A program made the translations under genes and the position numbers. From Myxococcales bacterium (GTDB taxonomy: Bacteria; Myxococcota; Polyangia; HGW-17; SLPX01), in the NCBI GenBank assembly GCA_007131745.1, contig SLPX01000016.1, forward strand, positions 1 through 17,859: a stretch of 17,859 bases of DNA, written 5' to 3'. Under the pieces are notes generated by a model. That model was not told the DNA's origin and did no database searches. It saw nothing but the letters and a program-made list of their open reading frames with translations. Positions 13,613 to 17,859 of this stretch are shown here, piece by piece (position 1 is the stretch's first letter; each line of letters begins with the position of its first letter).

Positions 13613-15312
13613 TTTTGCGATTTTTCAATACGCGCCCACGAATCCCTGAGCGATATCGTCCGGTTGAATACCAGGTCGCCCGGTGCCGAATCCTTGGCGT
13701 CCACGCAGAAGTATCCCAGTCTTTCAAACTGGTATCTAGCTCCCCGGGGAGGTTCTTTAAGGCTGGGCTCAACCAAACAACCCTCCAAAACGCTCAGTGA
13801 ATCTTCATTCAAGTGGTCCTTGTAATCCTCACCATCTCGGGTCTCCAAGGGATTCTCCTTCTTGAAAAGACGATCGTATATACGGACCTTTGCGGGAACT
13901 GCGTATTTTGCAGAAACCCAATGTGACGTACCCTTAACTTTTCTGCCGTCCGATGACCATCCTCCTTTTGAGTCCGGATCCCAGGTGCAGCGCAATTCCA
14001 CGATCTCTCCTGTCCCTGGATCCTTTACGACTTCTTCGCACGTTATGTAGCATGCGTAGCGCAATCGGATTTCCCGCCCGACCGCCAAACGCCGCCACTT
14101 GCGGGGAGGATCTTCCCTGAAATCATCCCGTTCGATATACAGTTCACGAGTGAGCGGCACCCGCCTGGTTCCCTTTTCCGGTTCATCCGGGAAATATGGG
14201 CAATCGAACCAATCCTCGTTTTCCGCCGGATAATTGGTGATGATTACTTTGAGGGGTTCAAGCACCGCCATCACCCGGGGCGAAGTTTCGTTCAAATTTT
14301 CTCGGACAGCGTGTTCCAGCAATGACACATCCACGACGCCCTGTTTTTTAGCCACCCCTATTCGTTCGCAGAAACGCCGTATGGCTTCGGGTGTATAGCC
14401 GCGGCGCCGCATGCCGCACAGCGTGGGCATTCTGGGATCATCCCACCCGTCGACCAATTCCTTCTGGATCAACTCCAGGAGTTTACGCTTGCTCATCACC
14501 GTGTAGGTAAGATTAAGCCTGGCGAATTCGATCTGACGGGGCCTTGGGTCGATTATCTCCAACCGGTCCAGAAACCAATCGTAAAGCGGGCGGTGGTTTT
14601 CGAACTCGAGAGAACAGAGAGAATGGGTTATCTCCTCAATTGCATCACATTGTCCGTGCGCGAAATCATACATGGGATAGATGCACCAATAGTTTCCCGT
14701 GCGGTGATGCTCGGCTTTTCGAACCCGGTACATGAGAGGATCCCGCATGTTCATGTTGGGATGGTTCATGTCGATCTTTGCCCGCAAAACGATCTCGCCT
14801 TCCTCGAATTCACCGGCCCTCATCTTTTCAAGCAAGTCGAGGTTTTCTTCCACGCTTCTATCGCGGTACGGGCTCGGTTTGCCCGGCCGGTTGTAATCCC
14901 CCCGGTATTCTCTGATCTTGTCCGGTGGGAGAGAGTCCGCGTATGCATCCCCCTGTTTGACGAGTTTCACCGCGAATTCATACAGCTTTTCAAAATAATC
15001 GGATGCATAGAAAAGCCGATCTTCCCAGTCGTAGCCGAGCCAGCGAATGTCTTCCATGATGGATTCCACATACTCGGTGTCTTCGGTGATGGGGTTGGTA
15101 TCGTCGAAGCGGAGATTGCACAAACCTTCGAATTCATCCGCCATTCCGAAGCTCAGGACGATTGCCTTTGCATGGCCGATGTGCAGGTATCCGTTGGGTT
15201 CAGGCGGAAACCGAGTGCGGACACTACCATTGTTTTTTCCCTTCTCCAGATCTTCCGCAATGATTTCCCTGATAAAATTGGAAGGTGTTCCTGTTTCTTT
15301 GTTTTCGCTCAT
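13603..15312 (-). CDS. glnS: Glutaminyl-tRNA synthetase (GlnRS), 569 aa
   Basis: GlnRS charges tRNA-Gln with glutamine in the cytoplasm. The class I signatures are present: [17 protein letters not shown] with HIGH at 44-47, and the KMSKS-equivalent VMSKRKL (MSKR 273-276). GlnRS-specific stretches include [62 protein letters not shown] and [15 protein letters not shown]. These separate it from GluRS, and it aligns with the E. coli enzyme (554 aa) to its end, including the C-terminal beta barrels ([38 protein letters not shown]). ATG 15312 is chosen because AAAGG lies seven bases upstream; TTG 15330 adds only six residues. It has its own upstream hairpin and lies 81 bases from the next gene downstream. 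A bacterial GlnRS implies direct Gln-tRNA formation, though GatCAB might still be present elsewhere. Confidence 0.97.
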   Translation of the reverse strand: MSENKETGTPSNFIREIIAEDLEKGKNNGSVRTRFPPEPNGYLHIGHAKAIVLSFGMADEFEGLCNLRFDDTNPITEDTEYVESIMEDIRWLGYDWEDRLFYASDYFEKLYEFAVKLVKQGDAYADSLPPDKIREYRGDYNRPGKPSPYRDRSVEENLDLLEKMRAGEFEEGEIVLRAKIDMNHPNMNMRDPLMYRVRKAEHHRTGNYWCIYPMYDFAHGQCDAIEEITHSLCSLEFENHRPLYDWFLDRLEIIDPRPRQIEFARLNLTYTVMSKRKLLELIQKELVDGWDDPRMPTLCGMRRRGYTPEAIRRFCERIGVAKKQGVVDVSLLEHAVRENLNETSPRVMAVLEPLKVIITNYPAENEDWFDCPYFPDEPEKGTRRVPLTRELYIERDDFREDPPRKWRRLAVGREIRLRYACYITCEEVVKDPGTGEIVELRCTWDPDSKGGWSSDGRKVKGTSHWVSAKYAVPAKVRIYDRLFKKENPLETRDGEDYKDHLNEDSLSVLEGCLVEPSLKEPPRGARYQFERLGYFCVDAKDSAPGDLVFNRTISLRDSWARIEKSQKSV

Positions 15313-15352
15313 TTTAAGACCTTTATCCAATTACTGTCACCGGATCGCGGGA

Positions 15353-15406
15353 ACCCGGCTTGCGCCGGGTCCGGTCCGAAACAATTCCGGCCGGAAACCG
15401 GCCGGA
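15353..15406 (-). terminator. Two GC-rich hairpins between the Cys-rich lipoprotein gene and glnS
   Basis: The first structure met by - strand transcription is a perfect 9-base stem TCCGGCCGG / CCGGCCGGA (15386-15406) with a 3-base loop. On the - strand it is followed by ATTGTTT. A second stem, ACCCGG / CCGGGT (15353-15370) with a 6-base loop, follows. Both lie in the 219-base gap, after the stop of the Cys-rich gene (15532) and before glnS (15312). They probably terminate the former or insulate glnS; a proper T run is missing. Confidence 0.5.
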
Positions 15407-15531
15407 GAAAGATCAAAATGCCGGGTGATAAGAGATAGGTCAAGACTTGAATTGCGTGATGAATTCAAGCAGCAGATGAGGGGTAACACGGAAAGCGTTG
15501 TTGCAGTCTTTTCCCGCTGTCAGGGATCGCG

Positions 15532-17424
15532 TCAGCCTCCGGGCGGGGGGCAACCGATGGCTGCGCCGTCGCAATCGTAGTAGCAGGCATCGCAATACAT
15601 GCAAGAGATGTAAATCCAAAAGAGCGGGTATCCGTCGGGATAAGCAGTTTCGCAATCGTCGAAGCAATCATCGTCAAACTGATCGCACGCGTCGATGCAC
15701 CAGGAATAGTCCACGCATTGGTTTGAATTCGCGCAGGCATTGTACTCTGAGGCGCATACGGTGTCTCTGGCGCAATCGGCACACGATTCGCAGTCGCCTG
15801 TGTTGTCGCAACTGCCGGCCGGTGGGGGGCAACCCCTGGCTGCTCCGTCGCAATCGTAGTAGCACGCTTCGCACAAAACGCAGTATGCGTAAAGCCAGTA
15901 GAGCGTGTATCCGTCGGGATGAGCGACTTGGCAAGCATTGAAGCAATCATCGTCCAAAGGATCGCACGGTTCGATGCACGAATAGTAATTCACGCATTCA
16001 TCTGAATTGAGGCAAGCATTCGTTTCCGCCTGGCATATGGTGTTTTCCGCGCAATCAATGCAATCGCTACAGTTTCCGGTGTTATCGCATGAATCCGGAA
16101 TGTCGATGCATACCGCGTTATTGTCCGGGTGAATTTCACCGGGGCAATCCTGGCCGGATTGGTCGCACGACCCAGTGTTGTTGCACCATTGACAGGAAGC
16201 AGAGGTATCGTCCGCGCAATCGGGGTCCACTATTCCGCACCCGCAGTCACATCCGTCTCCCGAGCCGTAGTAAAACGGGTTGCATGTCCATTCATCGGGT
16301 ACTTCCGAAAGAGCTGCGCAGCCGAAGCCGTCTCCGTCACATGAAACTCTGCAAGCCCTGCAGTAAGTGCAAAATATCCAGTTCCAGAAAATGAGGTAAC
16401 CTTCGGGATGGTTGATTTTACAATTCTCATAGCAAGCGGCATTTTCGCATGGAATCCTGCAATTGAAATAATTAACGCAATCCTCGGAGTCGTTGCACGC
16501 AGTCAATTCGGCAGCGCACTCGGTATCGTCCGCGCAAGCTGCACAGTCATCGCAATCCGGGTGATCGTCACACAAGAGTATCGGGTCGCAAAGGGATGTG
16601 TCGAGCATGCAATCATCGGTGCATCCAAGAACTCCTCCTGCAAATCCGAGGTCAACGCAAGTTTGTCCGCCCAGGTTGGTGCCGTCGCACTGTTCGCCCT
16701 CGTCGATGATGCCGTTTCCGCAGAGCGTGGCTATGCAACCGCTGGTGTCGAATTCACAGGCGTCGGTGCAAGCCAGATCGCCGCCCACAAATCCGAGGTC
16801 AACACAGGTTTGCCCGTCCAGGTTGTCGCCGTCGCAATCTTCGCCGTGGTCGATGACTCCGTTTCCGCAGAGCGGAGCGACGCAACCACTGGTGTCGAAT
16901 TCACAGGCGTCGGTGCAAGCCAGAACACCGGAGTCGAATCCGAGGTCAACACAGGTTTGCCCGTCCAGGTTGTCGCCGTCGCAATCTTCGCCATCGTCGA
17001 TGACTCCGTTTCCACAGAGCGGAGCGACGCAACCACTGGTGTCGAATTCACAGGTGTCGGTGCAAGCCAGGACGCCGGAGTCGAATCCGAGGCCAACGCA
17101 GGTTTGCCCACCCAGATTGTCGCCGTCGCAATCTTCGCCATCGTCGATGACGTTGTTTCCGCAATACGGAGTTGATGTGGATGTGCATCCGGACATGTCG
17201 TACGCTGTGCATTCATCATTGCAAGCCAGGACGCCGCCTTGGAATCCGTAATCCTGACAAGTCATGCCCCTCAAATCCGCGCCGTCGCAGACCTCTCCTT
17301 CTTCAGCGATATCATTTCCGCACATCGGAGACGTGCTCTTCGAGGAGCTTTTGCAACCTGCAACCCATGCAAACATGATAATGCAAGCAGGTAAAAAACT
17401 CTTGAATAGTAACTTGCGTTTCAT
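15532..17424 (-). CDS. Cysteine-rich repeat lipoprotein (five 6-Cys repeats plus three 16-Cys modules), 630 aa
   Basis: This is a surface or periplasmic lipoprotein of unknown function. The start is ATG 17424, with GGGAG seven bases upstream. It gives a signal peptide MKRKLLFKSFLPA, hydrophobic CIIMFAW and lipobox VAGC (Cys24). Then comes a Ser-rich spacer and five repeats of about 45-49 residues (35-80, 88-132, 137-181, 186-230, 235-279), each with six Cys and the pattern CGNGVIDDGEDCDG...GQTCVDLGF...CTDACEFDTSGC. This form is related to the myxobacterial Cys-rich/DUF4215-like repeats. Three modules of 85-87 residues follow (285-369, 446-532, 539-625). Each has 16 Cys in the same order and a PDGY-aromatic stretch followed by CxxCxxCxxxCDG. 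Between modules one and two lies an insert with WTCNPFYYGSGDGCDCGCG (379-397). About 90 of 630 residues are Cys, so it needs an oxidising compartment. It ends in CPPPGG. Confidence 0.9.
   Translation of the reverse strand: MKRKLLFKSFLPACIIMFAWVAGCKSSSKSTSPMCGNDIAEEGEVCDGADLRGMTCQDYGFQGGVLACNDECTAYDMSGCTSTSTPYCGNNVIDDGEDCDGDNLGGQTCVGLGFDSGVLACTDTCEFDTSGCVAPLCGNGVIDDGEDCDGDNLDGQTCVDLGFDSGVLACTDACEFDTSGCVAPLCGNGVIDHGEDCDGDNLDGQTCVDLGFVGGDLACTDACEFDTSGCIATLCGNGIIDEGEQCDGTNLGGQTCVDLGFAGGVLGCTDDCMLDTSLCDPILLCDDHPDCDDCAACADDTECAAELTACNDSEDCVNYFNCRIPCENAACYENCKINHPEGYLIFWNWIFCTYCRACRVSCDGDGFGCAALSEVPDEWTCNPFYYGSGDGCDCGCGIVDPDCADDTSASCQWCNNTGSCDQSGQDCPGEIHPDNNAVCIDIPDSCDNTGNCSDCIDCAENTICQAETNACLNSDECVNYYSCIEPCDPLDDDCFNACQVAHPDGYTLYWLYAYCVLCEACYYDCDGAARGCPPPAGSCDNTGDCESCADCARDTVCASEYNACANSNQCVDYSWCIDACDQFDDDCFDDCETAYPDGYPLFWIYISCMYCDACYYDCDGAAIGCPPPGG
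15550..16572 (-). repeat. Three copies of a 16-Cys module (coding repeat)
   Basis: Module copies lie at 16572-16318, 16089-15829 and 15810-15550 on the - strand. The last two are tandem with a 279-base period and are more alike at the DNA level. The first is diverged and separated by an insert of 76 residues. All 16 Cys positions are kept; only the spacing between the ninth and tenth differs (5 residues in the first copy, 7 in the others). Confidence 0.8.
16588..17322 (-). repeat. Five 6-Cys coding repeats, the last four with a 147-base period
   Basis: The repeat units start at Cys codons 17322, 17163, 17016, 16869 and 16722. The last four starts are exactly 147 bases (49 codons) apart. Neighbouring middle units (for example around 16861 and 17008) are nearly identical at the DNA level, including silent positions, which points to recent tandem duplication or gene conversion. 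Confidence 0.85.
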
Positions 17425-17431
17425 TTCCATT

Positions 17432-17436
17432 CTCCC
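17432..17436 (-). promoter_or_regulatory. Ribosome-binding site that decides the Cys-rich lipoprotein start
   Basis: On the - strand this reads GGGAG, seven bases before ATG 17424 and only one base from ATG 17430. It supports 17424 and excludes the longer frame from 17526. Confidence 0.6.
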
Positions 17437-17768
17437 GTTTGCAGAGAAAGCGACCCGAATAATAAAATGAACCGGGAATACTCGCGTCGGCCCTCCGCTT
17501 GAAAAAGTGTTAACGAATTGATCCACCGGTTCAACACAACTCTTTACTTTTCCAACTGGAATTTCTTCCTGTTTTTGTTTAAAGCCCGGTTCTCTCTACA
17601 CATACCAAACCACACATCCCGTTACACTGACAAACGTCCGAACATATCGGAAAGGGACTATCAAACCCTCATACTTGTGACAAGAAACCTGTGACGAGAA
17701 CCGTCAAATCAAAACCTTTGGACCGGGAGACATGCCGAAAGCTCTGGGAACAAAAGACATGAGGCGGC
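17437..17768. other. Gene-free stretch upstream of the Cys-rich lipoprotein
   Basis: I see no credible coding region here. The stretch should hold the promoter of the Cys-rich gene. The best candidate on the - strand is TTGAAC (17534-17529) with TAACAC (17512-17507), 16 bases apart, which is weak. A small inverted repeat TTCCA-AC-TGGAA lies at 17550-17561. The base composition is more AT-rich around 17540-17640 than in the genes. Confidence 0.5.
17676..17700. repeat. Short direct repeat TGTGACAAGAA / TGTGACGAGAA
   Basis: Two 11-base units at 17676-17686 and 17690-17700 match at 10 positions and start 14 bases apart. The first overlaps an inverted repeat CTTGT-G-ACAAG. It lies between the antitoxin-like tail and the Cys-rich gene and could be a regulator-binding site or chance. 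Confidence 0.25.
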
Positions 17769-17859
17769 TTATGCGCCGGCTTCGCTTTTCTCCTCCTCTA
17801 TCCTTTCATGGAGCCACATCGCGATGAGTTGGGTATATGGTATGCCTTTTTGTCGAGCA
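17769..17859 (-). CDS. C-terminal end of a CopG-type antitoxin-like protein, 5'-truncated
   Basis: On the - strand the frame open to the right edge reads ARQKGIPYTQLIAMWLHERI followed by EEEKSEAGA and stop TAA (17771-17769), 29 residues in all. The pattern A..KGIPYxxLIxMWLxERIxxE is the end of the ribbon-helix-helix region in the CopG antitoxin family (as in proteins paired with BrnT-like or other toxins). The DNA-binding strand and first helix would lie outside the window. A toxin gene, if present, is expected upstream, that is beyond the right edge. The fragment is short, but the match to this motif is specific. It is too short for an ordinary ORF length cutoff. Confidence 0.65.
   Translation of the reverse strand, partial: ARQKGIPYTQLIAMWLHERIEEEKSEAGA

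Noticed and set aside
14593..15438. A 281-codon + strand frame
   Set aside because: Antisense to glnS, which matches GlnRS over its full length.
16408..17175. A 255-codon + strand frame with periodic peptide repeats
   Set aside because: The periodicity is the mirror of the 147-base repeats of the Cys-rich gene on the - strand. A 147-base period is a multiple of three, which keeps antisense frames open.
16588..17322. Regular repeats as a possible CRISPR array
   Set aside because: The units are 147 bases, continuous with no unique spacers, and code for a protein repeat in one frame.
17733..17831. Small + strand frame MPKALGTKDMRRLMRRLR and onward (32 codons)
   Set aside because: It runs antisense into the antitoxin-like coding end and has no ribosome-binding site or known domain.

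Overview
The window looks like a chromosomal segment of a diderm (Gram-negative) bacterium, probably of the Myxococcota or another former-deltaproteobacterial lineage. That placement is an inference. It rests on the very cysteine-rich lipoprotein with GEDCDG-type repeats, a short DCDCGCG segment of a kind I associate with myxobacterial secreted proteins, a DUF4139 lipoprotein, an Mla-type MCE lipid-transport set, and a bacterial glutaminyl-tRNA synthetase. I see no phage, transposase, CRISPR array, rRNA or tRNA.

The layout is strikingly bipartite. Everything from the left edge to about 9.37 kb is on the + strand, and everything from 9.47 kb to the right edge is on the - strand. The two halves converge on a strong hairpin at 9401-9455. 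+ strand: (a) two CNNM/CBS 'hemolysin/CorC-type' membrane proteins with a 4-base overlap, the first cut by the window edge, followed by a terminator-like hairpin; (b) a small lipoprotein with two NTF2-like-looking halves; (c) tsaE, the ATPase for tRNA t6A modification; (d) an MscS-type channel fused to a cyclic-nucleotide-binding domain; (e) an Mla-type ABC lipid transporter in the order permease (MlaE-like), ATPase (MlaF-like), MCE protein (MlaD-like); the MCE protein carries a long helical region and a beta-rich C-terminus; (f) a DsbA-like thioredoxin-fold lipoprotein with an acidic linker.

- strand, read in the direction of transcription from the right edge: (g) the last 29 codons of a CopG-type antitoxin-like protein, cut by the window edge; (h) a 344-base gene-free stretch; (i) a 630-residue lipoprotein with about 88 cysteines after its lipobox Cys, made of five 6-Cys repeats and three 16-Cys modules; (j) glnS; (k) a family-5 solute-binding lipoprotein with no permease genes beside it; (l) a DUF4139 lipoprotein.

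The dominant theme is the cell envelope. Five of the twelve genes that have both ends, or at least a readable start, in the window are predicted lipoproteins. Three or four more are inner-membrane proteins for lipid transport, ion or osmotic response and CNNM-type transport. tsaE and glnS are the translation-related housekeeping genes. The most interesting items are the MCE protein that may reach from inner to outer membrane in one chain, the triplicated 16-Cys module, and the cyclic-nucleotide-binding mechanosensitive-type channel next to the lipid transporter.
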